From: an uncultured Duganella sp.
GTDB taxonomy: Bacteria; Pseudomonadota; Gammaproteobacteria; Burkholderiales; Burkholderiaceae
NCBI GenBank assembly: GCA_946482335.1
Contig: CAMLRG010000017.1
Location: 1-45,416 of the forward strand
Length of the DNA stretch: 45,416 nucleotides
Reading direction: 5' to 3'
The notes under the pieces are model-generated. The model was not told the DNA's origin and made no database searches. It saw only the letters and a list, made by a program, of their open reading frames with translations. Positions 24,170 through 33,489 of this stretch are shown in pieces; position 1 is the first letter of the stretch; each line of letters begins with the position of its first letter. The translations under genes and the position numbers were made by a program.

Positions 24170-25084
24170 TGCCTTGCGCCAGGGCTGGTAGAACGCCAGG
24201 TCTGGCGGCACCGCGCCGGCGATGCCGCAGATCGCGCCAGCGAAGGCATTGGCACGCTGCAGGATGAGCGGCAGGTCCCAGCCGCGTGCGCGGCCTGCCA
24301 GGAACACGGCGGCAAAGGCATCCCCTGCCCCCACCGAATCGGCGAATTGCGCCGGCGCCTGCACCTGGTGGTCGGCCACGCGCGAGCCGTCGGCGCCAAA
24401 GTACATGGCGCCGCGCGCGCCCAATGTGACCAGCAGGCCCTGGATGGAAAAATTGTGCATCATGGCGCGCGCTTCCGCCTCCACGGCGGCGCAATCCATG
24501 TCGACCGTGTCGGGGCAGGTATGGCAGTACCAGGAAAACAGGGCCTGCAATTCCTGCTCGTTGACCTTGACGATGTCGGCCTGCTGCAGCGACGCGAACA
24601 CGACGGCTTCGTCGGCACCGTCGCGCAAGTTCAAGTCGAGGAAACGTTCGGCTTCGCCGGCACCGTCGAGCAAGCCCTTGAGCGCGGCGCGCGAGCCGGG
24701 CGCGCGCTGGGCCAGGGTGCCGAAGTACAGGGTGCCGGGGGAAAAGGCGCGCATCACGTCGAATGCCGCGGCCGCCTCGATATGGTCGTAAGCCTGGCCG
24801 GCCAGGATGTGGAAGCGGTGGCCGCCCTCGCCGTCGCGCTCGACCGTCACCCGGCCGGTGGGTTCCGGGCCATGCTGCACCCCCTCGGTGCTCATGGCGA
24901 AACGTTCGAATTCGCCGCGCAGGAGCTGCGCTGCACTGTCGTTGCCGACGCGGGTCACCATCAGGGTGGGCAAGCCCAGTGCCGCCAGGTTGCGCGCCAC
25001 GTTGAAGGGCGCGCCGCCGGCAACCAGCCTGTCGCCAAAGTCGTCCAGCAAAGCTTCGCCGAATACCAGTACTCTCGCCGACAT
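24155..25084 (-). CDS. PfkB-family sugar kinase, probable fructokinase (copy 1)
   Basis: This 309-residue ribokinase/PfkB-family kinase contains FGEALLDDFGDRLVAGGAPFNVARNL (substrate end), FHILAGQAYDHIE, VKVNEQELQAL and the catalytic anion-hole motif DSVGAGDAFAAVF. It is the last gene of the sux-like operon and would phosphorylate fructose released by amylosucrase. GGGGAGGG lies before the ATG, and the gap to the permease gene is 30 bases. A second, clearly diverged PfkB kinase lies on the other side of the permease. Compared with it, this copy carries a Cys-containing insert (SWYCHTCPDTVDMDC) in the middle. It may differ in sugar preference. Confidence 0.88.
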   Translation of the reverse strand: MSARVLVFGEALLDDFGDRLVAGGAPFNVARNLAALGLPTLMVTRVGNDSAAQLLRGEFERFAMSTEGVQHGPEPTGRVTVERDGEGGHRFHILAGQAYDHIEAAAAFDVMRAFSPGTLYFGTLAQRAPGSRAALKGLLDGAGEAERFLDLNLRDGADEAVVFASLQQADIVKVNEQELQALFSWYCHTCPDTVDMDCAAVEAEARAMMHNFSIQGLLVTLGARGAMYFGADGSRVADHQVQAPAQFADSVGAGDAFAAVFLAGRARGWDLPLILQRANAFAGAICGIAGAVPPDLAFYQPWRKAWGLE

Positions 25085-25114
25085 CGCTGCCCTCCCCAGG
25101 TTGAATGGCCCAGG

Positions 25115-26467
25115 CTATTTTAGCAAAACAGCCTCCTGGTGCGGCGCGGCGCCGGCCAGCGGGCGGGCCGCGCGCAGCTTGACGAACAGTACCGCGACGG
25201 CGGCGCACAGCAGCAGCCCGCCAGCCAGGCGCACCACATTGGCCGGGTCGCCATGCAGCAGGCTGCGGTAGAACAGCGGCAAGGTGAAGATCTGGATGAT
25301 CATCGGGATCACGATGAACATATTGAAAATGCCCATGTACACCCCGGTGCGCTCGGGCGGGATGCTGCCGGCCAGCATCACGTACGGGTTGCCCATGATG
25401 CTGGCCCAGGCCAGGCCCACGCCCAGCATGGGCCACAGCAATTGCAGCGGTTCGCGGATCAGCGGGATGCACAGCATGCCCACGCCGGCCGCAGCCAGGC
25501 AGATGCTGTGCGTGACCTTGGGACCGAAGCGCCGCGTGAACGGCACCAGCGCGAACGCGGCGAGGAAGGCCACGAAATTGTAGAAGGCGCCCACCTGGCC
25601 ATTCAGCAAGCCCGCTTCGCGGAAGCCGGCCGAGGCGGGGTCGGAGGTCTGGTAGATCGAGGAGGCCAGCGCCAGCATGATGTATTGCCAGTAGCAGAAC
25701 ATGGCGTACCACTGGAACAGCTTGACCACCGCCAGCTGCTTCATGGTGGGCGGCATGTCGCGCAGGGCGTCGCCGATCTCGCGCAAGGTGTGGCGCCAGC
25801 CGGCGGGCTTGGCGCGCAGCTCGGCTTCCTCCTGCGGCGACAGCGGCAGCTCGGGCGTGGTCCAGCAGCTCCACAGCACGGACGCGAGCGAGAACACGGA
25901 GCCCAGGATGAAGGCGCCGATCACGGTATAGGGGATGTGGTGGCTATTGACGGCGTCGCGGCTGATGCCGAGGTAGACCAGGACCGAGGGCGTGAGGTAG
26001 GCCAGCGTCTGCCCCAGGCCGGTAAACGCGCTCTGGGTCAGGAAACCGAGCGAGTGCTGGCGCGCGGCCAGGCGGTCGCTGACGAAGGCGCGGTAAGGCT
26101 CCATGGTCACGTTGTTGGCGGCATCGAGGATCCACAACAAGCCGGCGGCCATCCACAGCACCGGGCTGAACGGCATGGCCAGCAGGCCCAGGCTGCAGAT
26201 CAGGGCGCCGATCAGGAAGTACGGGGTGCGGCGCCCCCAGCGCGACACGGTGCGGTCGCTCATGGCGCCGATGATCGGTTGCACCAGCAGGCCGGTGACG
26301 GGGCCGGCCAGCCACAGGTAAGGCAGGCTGGCTTCGTCGGCGCCCAGGTACTTGTAGATCGGGCTCATGCTGCTTTGCTGCAGGCCGAAGCTGAACTGGA
26401 TACCGAAGAAGCCGATGTTCATGTTCACGATCTGCCGGAACGACAGATGCGGTTTGGTCGGCATCAT
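25115..26467 (-). CDS. suxC: Sucrose MFS permease (GPH/SLC45-like), SuxC type
   Basis: This 450-residue inner-membrane symporter has about 12 hydrophobic segments. It begins [21 protein letters not shown] and has the MFS loop motif [18 protein letters not shown] between helices 2 and 3, [11 protein letters not shown] in the next loop, and a central cytoplasmic loop [17 protein letters not shown]. This is the disaccharide-transporting type seen in Xanthomonas SuxC and Caulobacter MalY-like permeases. Tandem ATGs lie at 26467 and 26464; AAGGAG sits 7 bases before 26467, which I used. It follows the second fructokinase by one base. It imports sucrose that crosses the outer membrane through SuxA. 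Confidence 0.88.
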   Translation of the reverse strand: MMPTKPHLSFRQIVNMNIGFFGIQFSFGLQQSSMSPIYKYLGADEASLPYLWLAGPVTGLLVQPIIGAMSDRTVSRWGRRTPYFLIGALICSLGLLAMPFSPVLWMAAGLLWILDAANNVTMEPYRAFVSDRLAARQHSLGFLTQSAFTGLGQTLAYLTPSVLVYLGISRDAVNSHHIPYTVIGAFILGSVFSLASVLWSCWTTPELPLSPQEEAELRAKPAGWRHTLREIGDALRDMPPTMKQLAVVKLFQWYAMFCYWQYIMLALASSIYQTSDPASAGFREAGLLNGQVGAFYNFVAFLAAFALVPFTRRFGPKVTHSICLAAAGVGMLCIPLIREPLQLLWPMLGVGLAWASIMGNPYVMLAGSIPPERTGVYMGIFNMFIVIPMIIQIFTLPLFYRSLLHGDPANVVRLAGGLLLCAAVAVLFVKLRAARPLAGAAPHQEAVLLK

Positions 26468-26468
26468 G

Positions 26469-27401
26469 TCATCGCTCCTTCGGTCCCTGCCAGCGCTGGG
26501 TCCACGGTTCGTAAAACGCCATGTCCTGCGGCACGGCGCCGGACAGGCTGCACACGGCACCGGCAAAGGCGTTGGCGCGCGCCATGGTCAGCGCCAGGTC
26601 CCAGCCTTGCACGTGGCCGTGCAGGAAGACGGCCGAGAAGGCATCGCCCGCGCCCACTGTATCGACCAGCTTGTACGGTTCCTCGTTGCCGTGTTCGCGG
26701 ATCACGGTGCCGTCGGCGCCAATGTACATCGCGCCGCGCGGGCCCAGCGTGACGACCATCGCCTGCAGCTTGAATTTGTCGATCAGCAGCGCGCAGGCCG
26801 GCGGCAGTTCTGGATCGTGCGCACGCACCAGTTGCGGGCCGTCTGGCGCGTACCAGGCCAGCAGGGCGGCCAGCTCGTCCTCGTTGACCTTCACGATGTC
26901 GGCGTGGCGCAGGGATTCGAACACGCTGCGCTCGGTGTACTGGCCTTCGCGCAGGTTCAGGTCGAGGTAGCGGGTGGCCGCGCTGGCTTCGAGCAGGGCG
27001 ATCAGGGCCCCACGGGAGGTCAGGTGGCGCTGGGCCAGGGTGCCGAAGTACAGCACGCGCGGCGCCGTTGCCGCCAGCGCGGTGCGCGCCGCTGCGGCCT
27101 CGATATGGTCGTAAGCCTGGCCGGGCAGGATATGGAAGGCGTGGCCGTGCTGGCCGCGTTCCACCACCACGCGGCCGGTGGGCCAGGTGGCGTCCGTCTG
27201 CAGGCCGGCCTGCGGCATGCGGTAGCGTTCGAACTCGGCGCGCACGGCGGCGCCGTTGGCATCGTCGCCGATGCGCGTGATCATCAGCGCCGGCGTGCCG
27301 AGGGCGGTCAGGTTGCGCGCCGCGTTGAACGGCGCACCGCCGACTACCTGTTCGCTGCCAAAATCGTCGACGAGGGCTTCGCCGAAAAATGCCACACCCA
27401 T
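26469..27401 (-). CDS. PfkB-family sugar kinase, probable fructokinase (copy 2)
   Basis: This PfkB kinase of about 310 residues contains FFGEALVDDFGSEQVVGGAPFNAARNL, FHILPGQAYDHIE, ADIVKVNEDELAALL and DTVGAGDAFSAVFLHGH. It would make fructose-6-phosphate from fructose freed by amylosucrase. The start at 27401 (MGVAFFGE) has GGAG 6 bases upstream and gives the same length as copy 1. An alternative ATG at 27416 overlaps the amylosucrase stop as ATGA and would add five residues. It sits between amylosucrase and the permease gene, one base from the latter. Confidence 0.88.
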   Translation of the reverse strand: MGVAFFGEALVDDFGSEQVVGGAPFNAARNLTALGTPALMITRIGDDANGAAVRAEFERYRMPQAGLQTDATWPTGRVVVERGQHGHAFHILPGQAYDHIEAAAARTALAATAPRVLYFGTLAQRHLTSRGALIALLEASAATRYLDLNLREGQYTERSVFESLRHADIVKVNEDELAALLAWYAPDGPQLVRAHDPELPPACALLIDKFKLQAMVVTLGPRGAMYIGADGTVIREHGNEEPYKLVDTVGAGDAFSAVFLHGHVQGWDLALTMARANAFAGAVCSLSGAVPQDMAFYEPWTQRWQGPKER

Positions 27402-27412
27402 GGCTGTCTCCA

Positions 27413-29329
27413 TCATTGTTGTTGCCCGCTGCGCTCGAGCCAGTGCATGGCCCATGGTGCAAGCGTAATCTGTCCTTCGAGCGCACGGCGCCCGAAGATG
27501 TCGCCCCAGGCGCCGTCCAGCGTGAAACGCTGGGCCTCGCCCGAGAAATTGTATAGCGCCAGGAAGTCCGGCCCGCGCTGCAGCGCCAGCACCGCGGGCG
27601 GCGCAGGCAACAGCGCGCGTGGCGCACTGGCTGCCAGGGCCGGCAGACGGCTGCGGGCGCCCACCAGGGCGCGCAGGGCGGCATACACGCGGCCGGCCTG
27701 GGTGGCGCTGTCGTGGCGGTCGGCGAAACGTTGCTCGTCCAGCAGGGGGCGCTGCAGCCAGCGGCTGTCCATGGCGCGGTCCGGCCGCTGGCGGAAACTG
27801 TAATCGTTGGTCTGTCCCAGCTCGTCGCCCATGTACAGCACGGGCAGCGCGCCAAAGCTCAGCGCCAGGCCGTGCAGCAGCAACAGGCGGCGCAGCGCCA
27901 GCACTTCGGCCAGGGAACCGTCGGCCGCGCTGGCCGTGCCGTCCGTGCTCTCTGTGCCTTCGAGCCCGACCAGGCTGGCGGCCATGCCATTGCTGCCATG
28001 CGCGGCGTGCGGATCGCTGCTCTGGAAAGCTTCGCCCCGCGCATAGCTGCCGGCATCGCCCGCGTAGAAGCGCGAGATCGCGGCCAGGCGTGCTTGCGCG
28101 CCGCGCGCCGCCGGGCCGGGCGGATTGCCTTCGGCCGCCTCGGCGCGCAGCACGTTCCAGCCGATGTCGTCATGGCAGCGCACATAACTGAGCCAGCTGG
28201 CATGCGGCGGCAGCGGCGGCGTGCCGGCGACCACGCTGCGCAGCAGGCCGCTGTCCTGCTCCGCCAGCGCGCCCCAGGCTGCGGCCATCAGGCTGCTGTG
28301 GTAAGCGATATGGCATTCCGGCTGCGCCGGCTGGCCGAAATAGGCCGGCAGTTCGCGCATCGGTACGATGGCTTCCGCCTTCAGCAGCACGCCCGGGGCG
28401 GCAATGGCCACCAGCGCGCGCAGCGCTTGCAGGATCACGTGCGCCTCCGGCTGGTTCATGCAATTGGTGCCTTCCCGCTTCCACAGGTATGCCGTGGAAT
28501 CGAGGCGGAATACTTCGATGCCGCGGTTGGCCAGGCGCAGCAGGGTGCCGGCCATCTCCGAAAACACCTCGGGGTTGGACCAGTTCAGATCCCACTGGTA
28601 GGGATAGAAGGTGGTCCACGCCCAGCCTTGCAGCGCCGGCACGAACGTGAAATTGCCGGGCGCCGCTTGCGGGAACACCTGGCCCAGCGTGCCCTCGTAA
28701 AGGTCCGGCAGGGTGCGGTCCGGGAACACATGGAAGAAGCCGCGCAGCCGCGCATCGCCGCCGCGTGCCCCCTGCGCCCACGGGTGGTCGTCCGCCACAT
28801 GGTTCAGGATGAAATCCGAGCACAGGCTGATGCCCGCGCCGCGCAGGCTGGCGGTCAATTCCTCCAGGTCGGCATTGCTGCCCAGGCGCGGTTCGACCTG
28901 CTCGAAGTCGGCGACCGCGAAGCCGCCATCGTTCTCGCCTTCACGCATTTTCAGGAACGGCAGCAGGTGCAGGTAGCGCACGCCCAGCTCCTGCAGATGG
29001 GGGATGCGGCGCGCCACGCCGCGCAAGTCGCCGCCCAGCCGGTCCACGTAACTGCAGTAGCCCAGCATCTGCTGGCCCAGGAACCAGTCCGGCTGGGCGG
29101 CGCGCGCCGTATCCAGCGCGGTCAGCGCAGGACTGCGCGCACCATGCAGCTCGCCCATGGCGGACAGCAGGCGGCCGTACCACTGCTCGAAGTCCGGCGC
29201 GCCGCCGTACAAGCTTTGCAGGCAGGTGCGCAGCGCCGTGCCGTGCGTTTCGTAACGGCGCGCGGCTTCGGCGCGCCGGCTCTCGGGCACGGCGTCGAGC
29301 AAGTGGTGGATGGACGAAGACATCGGCAT
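27413..29329 (-). CDS. suxB: Amylosucrase (GH13 subfamily 4)
   Basis: This 638-residue enzyme converts sucrose to alpha-1,4-glucan and fructose, or hydrolyses sucrose in the sucrose-hydrolase branch of the same subfamily. Catalytic residues by alignment with Neisseria amylosucrase are nucleophile Asp277 (FRLDSTAYLW), acid/base Glu319 (LKAEAIV) and stabiliser Asp387 in RCHDDIGW. His177 (ILNHVADDHPW) lies in region I. The helical N-terminal domain (about 1-80) and C-terminal beta domain (LALYNFSGEAQRF) fit the subfamily length (636). No signal peptide is visible, so it acts in the cytoplasm on imported sucrose. It lies 13 bases after suxA and overlaps or abuts the fructokinase start. Confidence 0.93.
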   Translation of the reverse strand: MPMSSSIHHLLDAVPESRRAEAARRYETHGTALRTCLQSLYGGAPDFEQWYGRLLSAMGELHGARSPALTALDTARAAQPDWFLGQQMLGYCSYVDRLGGDLRGVARRIPHLQELGVRYLHLLPFLKMREGENDGGFAVADFEQVEPRLGSNADLEELTASLRGAGISLCSDFILNHVADDHPWAQGARGGDARLRGFFHVFPDRTLPDLYEGTLGQVFPQAAPGNFTFVPALQGWAWTTFYPYQWDLNWSNPEVFSEMAGTLLRLANRGIEVFRLDSTAYLWKREGTNCMNQPEAHVILQALRALVAIAAPGVLLKAEAIVPMRELPAYFGQPAQPECHIAYHSSLMAAAWGALAEQDSGLLRSVVAGTPPLPPHASWLSYVRCHDDIGWNVLRAEAAEGNPPGPAARGAQARLAAISRFYAGDAGSYARGEAFQSSDPHAAHGSNGMAASLVGLEGTESTDGTASAADGSLAEVLALRRLLLLHGLALSFGALPVLYMGDELGQTNDYSFRQRPDRAMDSRWLQRPLLDEQRFADRHDSATQAGRVYAALRALVGARSRLPALAASAPRALLPAPPAVLALQRGPDFLALYNFSGEAQRFTLDGAWGDIFGRRALEGQITLAPWAMHWLERSGQQQ

Positions 29330-29342
29330 TGCAGGTCCCGGA

Positions 29343-31676
29343 TCAGAAGGAGTAGTTCAAGCCCATTTTCACGGCGCGGCCGCCGATCGAACGCGCGGCA
29401 TGGCCGTCGCCTTCAACCTCGGTGTAACCGATCTTGTTGAGCAGGTTGTTGACGCTCAGCGACAGGCTCAATTGCGAAGTGAACTGGTAGCGTGCGAACA
29501 GGTTCACGACACGGAAGGCCGGCATGTCGATGGTGTTGGCATCGTCCGCCCACGAGCGGCCGGTGCCCACCAGGCTGCCGCCCACGGTCAGCGGGCCGGC
29601 GTTGTAGCTTGGCGCAATCTGGTAGGTGACGCGGGCCTGGCGGCGCGGCGTGTGGCCGATGGTGGCTTCCTGGCCCGGCGCGGCGCCGACGATTTCGGCA
29701 TCGGTCCAGGTCAGGCCGCCGTTGATGCGGAAGTCGCCCAGGCTCCATGCCGCTTCCAGCTCGGCGCCCTTGGCGTCGTAGCGGTTGGCGGTGCTGATCT
29801 GCGTGGTGGCCTCGAAGTTCGATTCGTCGGTCTTGGCGCGGAACAGGGTCAGGAAGGCGCTGGTGCTGCCGGAGCGCCATTTCACGCCGCCTTCCACCTG
29901 GCGCACCGTATTGATGTTGACCGGCGCGCTGCCGTCCAGCGGGGTGCCGAACAGGATGCGGTCCGCATTGAAGGCCACGCCGTCGCTGACGCGGGCGAAG
30001 AAGGCCAGGTCGCGGTTGAACTGGTAATTGCCGCCCACCGAATACGACGTGTGGTGCAGCTTGTAGTCGACCAGCTGCTCGGTGGCCGGCTCGTAGCGCG
30101 CGCCATTGGTGGCGATGTTGGCCGTGCCGTTGGCGCGCTGGCGGTCCTGGCGCAGGCTGGCGTCGACGTTCAGCGGGCCCTTCTCCCAGCCCAGGTTCAC
30201 GTAGGGCGAGAGCAGCTTGTATTCCATGTCGACCGCGCGCATGCAGCAGCCGCCCCAGGCCGGGCCGACATAGCCGGGCGTGGCCGATGCGGTCTGCAGC
30301 AAGGCAGGCTTGTCGCCGCTCAGCTGCATCAGGTACTCGTTGAAGTTCCAGGTCAGGCCCAGCTTCTGCAGCGAGGTATACAGGCCGCCGGTGGCGGTCA
30401 GCTTGCCGCCGTCGATGGCAAAGGTCTTGGCGAGCTTCAGGTCGTTCAGCGTATTGTCGGCATTGTCGATCGAGGTGTTGAACACCACGGCGGAGAACGC
30501 CATGCCGTTGTAAGCCTTGCCCTTGTCCGGGCCGGTGGCGATCACGTAGCTGCCGGATACGCCGTTATTGGCCGGGAACACGCCGAGGAAGCGGCCGCTG
30601 TTCTGCGCCTTGCGGAAGTTGTCGCTCAGCGTGATGCCGTTGCCCAGGTCGAAGGACGCGGCGATGCCGAAGCTGTCGCTCTTCACGCGCAGGCCATCGT
30701 TGACGTTGCTGGATGCCTTGCCGTTTTCCTTGGTGAGCGAAATGTCGCGCGTCCAGTACGGCGAGTAGAAGGTGGTGTCGCGCGGGTCGATGCCGGGGAT
30801 TTCGCTGATGCGGCCGTTGGTGACGCGCACCGGCACCGGCAGCGCGGTGGGCGCCTTGTCGTCCAGGTGCTTGAAGGACAGCCTGATCCAGCCGTTCGAC
30901 AATTCCTGCGTGATGTTGCCGCGGATCTGGCCGCCTTCCTGCGTGTTCATGCCGGTATTGCGCTGGCCCTCGCCGGTGCGGTAATGGCCGCCGATGAAGA
31001 AGCGCGTCTTGTCGGTGAGGCGGCCGCCGTAGTCGAAGTCGTAGCGGGTTTCGTCGTAGCCCAGGCCGCGCTGGATGCCGAGATTGCCGCCCTGCTGCTC
31101 GCCGGTCTTGCTGATGAAGTTGATGATGCCGCCCGGCGAATTGGTGGCCAGGGTGGAGGCGGAACCGCCGCGCACCACTTCCAGGTGGTCCAGGCTGCCG
31201 TCGATCTTCACATAGCTGTCCGGCGTGATGAAATTGAAGTCGCCCGATTGCAGGACCGGCAAACCGTCTTCCTGCATTTGCACGTAGCGCGCGCCGCCGG
31301 CCGAAATCGGCACGCCGCGCACGGTGATGTTGGCATTGCCTTCACCGCCGGAGGATTCGGCGCGCACGCCGGGGATGGAGCGCAGCACTTCGGCCGCGCT
31401 GGTGGGCGCCGACAGGGCAATGGCGTCCGATTCCATGGTGCTGACCGAGACGCTGGAACGCATCTTGGAACTGCGGCTGGCGGTGCCGGTCACCACCACG
31501 CGCTCGAGCTTCAGGCCATCGGCCGGGGCCGCGGCAGCGATTGCGGCGGCCGGCACGGCCACGGGGCCTTCGGCCGCAGCGGCTTGCTGGGCGGTTTCCT
31601 GGGCAAAGGCGGGGTGGGCGAATGCAGCGGCGATGGCGGCAGCCATGCAGCCACGTTGGGCTGTACGTAAAACCAT
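29343..31676 (-). CDS. suxA: TonB-dependent receptor for sucrose uptake, SuxA-like
   Basis: This 777-residue outer-membrane receptor has a signal peptide ending AFAHPAFAQE. The plug contains RVVVTGTASRSSKMRSSVSV, AAEVLRSIPGVRAESSGGEG, NITVRGVPISAGGARYVQM, LDHLEVVRGGSASTLATNSP and GGIINFISKTG. The barrel ends in GRAVKMGLNYSF. It is the first gene of the operon suxA-suxB-fructokinase-suxC-fructokinase. Its promoter region holds two LacI-type palindromes, and the LacI gene lies directly upstream on the same strand. The gene content equals the Xanthomonas sux locus, so sucrose is the likely ligand. Ligand assignment is from context. Confidence 0.88.
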   Translation of the reverse strand: MVLRTAQRGCMAAAIAAAFAHPAFAQETAQQAAAAEGPVAVPAAAIAAAAPADGLKLERVVVTGTASRSSKMRSSVSVSTMESDAIALSAPTSAAEVLRSIPGVRAESSGGEGNANITVRGVPISAGGARYVQMQEDGLPVLQSGDFNFITPDSYVKIDGSLDHLEVVRGGSASTLATNSPGGIINFISKTGEQQGGNLGIQRGLGYDETRYDFDYGGRLTDKTRFFIGGHYRTGEGQRNTGMNTQEGGQIRGNITQELSNGWIRLSFKHLDDKAPTALPVPVRVTNGRISEIPGIDPRDTTFYSPYWTRDISLTKENGKASSNVNDGLRVKSDSFGIAASFDLGNGITLSDNFRKAQNSGRFLGVFPANNGVSGSYVIATGPDKGKAYNGMAFSAVVFNTSIDNADNTLNDLKLAKTFAIDGGKLTATGGLYTSLQKLGLTWNFNEYLMQLSGDKPALLQTASATPGYVGPAWGGCCMRAVDMEYKLLSPYVNLGWEKGPLNVDASLRQDRQRANGTANIATNGARYEPATEQLVDYKLHHTSYSVGGNYQFNRDLAFFARVSDGVAFNADRILFGTPLDGSAPVNINTVRQVEGGVKWRSGSTSAFLTLFRAKTDESNFEATTQISTANRYDAKGAELEAAWSLGDFRINGGLTWTDAEIVGAAPGQEATIGHTPRRQARVTYQIAPSYNAGPLTVGGSLVGTGRSWADDANTIDMPAFRVVNLFARYQFTSQLSLSLSVNNLLNKIGYTEVEGDGHAARSIGGRAVKMGLNYSF

Positions 31677-31743
31677 TGTCTCCTCCGATGATGGGGCTTA
31701 TTAGTGCGGCCGGCTGGCCGGGTCTGCTTTCTGCAGATGCCTC

Positions 31744-31772
31744 ATTATTCATCAGCTTTTGGCAAATTGCAA
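31744..31772 (-). promoter_or_regulatory. Candidate promoter of the sux operon
   Basis: On the minus strand, TTGCAA (31767-31772, -35) is separated by exactly 17 bases from AATAAT (31744-31749, -10). The suxA ATG lies about 68 bases further on. The -35 hexamer is half of a perfect 16-base palindrome, so repressor binding would exclude RNA polymerase. Confidence 0.55.
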
Positions 31773-31782
31773 TCGATTGCAA
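31767..31782. promoter_or_regulatory. LacI-family operator O1 (perfect palindrome)
   Basis: TTGCAATCGATTGCAA is a perfect 16-base palindrome with the central CG typical of LacI-family operators. It lies between suxR and suxA and overlaps the -35 of the proposed sux promoter. The SuxR-like repressor is the obvious binder. Confidence 0.8.
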
Positions 31783-31822
31783 AGAATATTTTTAAACGGC
31801 TGTTGCGCGAGCGATTCGCCAA

Positions 31823-31838
31823 ATGCAAACGGTTGCAA
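31823..31838. promoter_or_regulatory. LacI-family operator O2 (imperfect palindrome)
   Basis: ATGCAAACGGTTGCAA shares the TGCAA...TTGCA arms and central CG with the perfect site, at a centre-to-centre distance of 56 bases. It ends exactly at the suxR stop codon. Two sites suggest cooperative or looping repression. Confidence 0.7.
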
Positions 31839-32864
31839 TCAGCGCGAGCTGGCGCGCTGGATGAGGGTGGTGGGAAGTTCAACCGAGCGGGCCGGCCGGC
31901 CTTCGGTCTGCGCCAGCAGGGCCGCCACCATGGCGCGGCCGGCTTCCGGCACCGGCTGGCGTACCGTGGTCAGCGGCGGATGGAAATAGGACGACAGTTC
32001 GATATCGTCGTAACCGACCACGGCGACGTCGTCCGGCACGGCGCGGCCCTGCTCGCGCAAGGCATTGATGGTCATCATCCCCAGCAAGTCGGAGCAGGCG
32101 AACACCGCGTCGTACTGCACGCCGCGCCGTGCCAGCTCGGCCACCGCCTCACGCCCGCCTTCGGGCAGGAAGGAAGCCGCCACGCACAGCGCCGGGTCGG
32201 GTGCGACGCCGGCCGCCTCCAGGGCTGCGCAATAGCCGCGGTAACGCTGCTCGACTTCCGGCAGGCGCGTATCGCCGAAGAAGGCGATGCGGCGCCGGCC
32301 CGCCGCCAGCAAATGCCCGGCCGCCAGCCTGCCGCCGCTCAGGTTGTCGCCGCCGACGGTGCAATACAGCTGCTGCGGCAATTGCGCCCCCCACACCACC
32401 AGCGGCACATGGCGCGCCGCCATTTCGTTCAGCTGGTCATGGTGGCCCCATTGCCCGATCAGGATAATGCCGATCACGCGGCCGGTATCGAAGGGGGTGG
32501 CGGCAGCGTCGAGCTGCTCGGCATCGACGCGCGACAGCAGCATGTCGAAGCCCTGCTCGGTGAGTGCATCGGCCAGCGAACCGATCATCGACAGGAAGAA
32601 GGGATCGGACAGGCTCTGGTGCACCTTGGCGTCGGACGGCACCACCACCGCCACCGAGCGGTTCTGCTTCAGCCGCAGGTTTTGCGCGCCGACATTGATG
32701 GTGTACTTGAGCGAACGCGCCAGCTCCATGATGCGGGTGCGCGTTTCCTCGTTGACCAGCTTGCTGCCGGCCAGCGCGCGCGATACCGTGGAGGTGGACA
32801 CGCCCGCCAGGCGGGCGATGTCCGCCATTTGCAGGCGTTCCTGGGACGGGGGCTTGGCTGCCAT
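31839..32864 (-). CDS. suxR: LacI-family transcriptional repressor, SuxR-like
   Basis: This 341-residue repressor has an N-terminal LacI HTH (MADIARLAGVSTSTVSRAL, about residues 13-31) and hinge RTRIMELARSLKYTINVGAQ. The periplasmic-binding-protein-like effector core has SVAVVVPSDAKVHQSLSDPFF, GIILIGQWGHHDQL, VGGDNLSGGRLAAGHLLAAG, FACSDLLGMMTINALREQG and VAVVGYDDIELSSYFHPPLTT. It lies immediately upstream of the sux operon on the same strand, with two palindromic operators in the gap. It likely represses sux genes and is released by sucrose or a derivative. It starts 12 bases after the GST stop. Confidence 0.92.
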   Translation of the reverse strand: MAAKPPSQERLQMADIARLAGVSTSTVSRALAGSKLVNEETRTRIMELARSLKYTINVGAQNLRLKQNRSVAVVVPSDAKVHQSLSDPFFLSMIGSLADALTEQGFDMLLSRVDAEQLDAAATPFDTGRVIGIILIGQWGHHDQLNEMAARHVPLVVWGAQLPQQLYCTVGGDNLSGGRLAAGHLLAAGRRRIAFFGDTRLPEVEQRYRGYCAALEAAGVAPDPALCVAASFLPEGGREAVAELARRGVQYDAVFACSDLLGMMTINALREQGRAVPDDVAVVGYDDIELSSYFHPPLTTVRQPVPEAGRAMVAALLAQTEGRPARSVELPTTLIQRASSR

Positions 32865-32876
32865 GCGGGGCGCTGC

Positions 32877-33488
32877 TTACGCCTGCGGCACGGTGTCTTT
32901 GAAGGAAGGGCGCTCGGACAGCTTGTCGAACAGGCGGCCGAGGTTGGGGTGCTTGCTGCGCCAATCGATATCCGGGAAACGGAAGCTGAGCCAACCCAGG
33001 CAGCAGCCCACGGCCACGTCAGCCAGCGAGTAATGGTTGCTTGCGCACCAGGGATCGTCACCGAGGCGCTCGGCCATCGCCGCCAGGCCCAGCTCCACCT
33101 TTTGCATCTGGCGCGCGATCCAGTCTTCGCTTTGCAACGCCGGCGGACGCAGCACGCGCTCCAGGCGCATCAATACGCCCGCATCGAGCACGCCGTCGGC
33201 CAGCGCCTCCCAGCACTTGATGTCGGCGCGCTCGCGGCCATTGGGCGGCAGCAGCTTGCACACCGGCGACACCGAATCGAGATACTCGACGATCACGCGC
33301 GAATCCTGCATCGCATAGCCGTCTTCCATGACCAGGCATGGCACCTTGCCGAGCGGGTTCAGTTTCTGGATCGTGGTTTCCGGCGCCCAGACGTTTTCCA
33401 GCTCCAGCTGGTAGTCGAGCTTTTTTTCCGCCAGGACGACACGGACCTTGCGGACATAAGGGCTGGCGAGTGAACCGATAAGTTTCAT
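32877..33488 (-). CDS. Glutathione S-transferase, beta-proteobacterial YibF-like
   Basis: This 203-residue GST begins MKLIGSLASPYVRKVRVVLAE, with the SPYVRKV stretch at the catalytic position. The cis-Pro region LNPLGKVPCLVMEDG and the GSH-site motif DSRVIVEYLDS follow. The helical domain includes NHYSLADVAVGCCLGWL. This pattern is like E. coli YibF and related GSTs. The start was placed at 33488, not at 33578. The leader directly before the ATG has no purine-rich ribosome-binding site, and carries the motif also found before divergent purB (33490-33505). Substrate is unknown. Confidence 0.9.
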   Translation of the reverse strand: MKLIGSLASPYVRKVRVVLAEKKLDYQLELENVWAPETTIQKLNPLGKVPCLVMEDGYAMQDSRVIVEYLDSVSPVCKLLPPNGRERADIKCWEALADGVLDAGVLMRLERVLRPPALQSEDWIARQMQKVELGLAAMAERLGDDPWCASNHYSLADVAVGCCLGWLSFRFPDIDWRSKHPNLGRLFDKLSERPSFKDTVPQA

Positions 33489-33489
33489 A

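Noticed and set aside
29310..31670. 786-codon plus-strand open frame opposite suxA
   Set aside because: Antisense shadow; the minus strand has a complete TonB receptor with signal peptide, plug and C-terminal aromatic.
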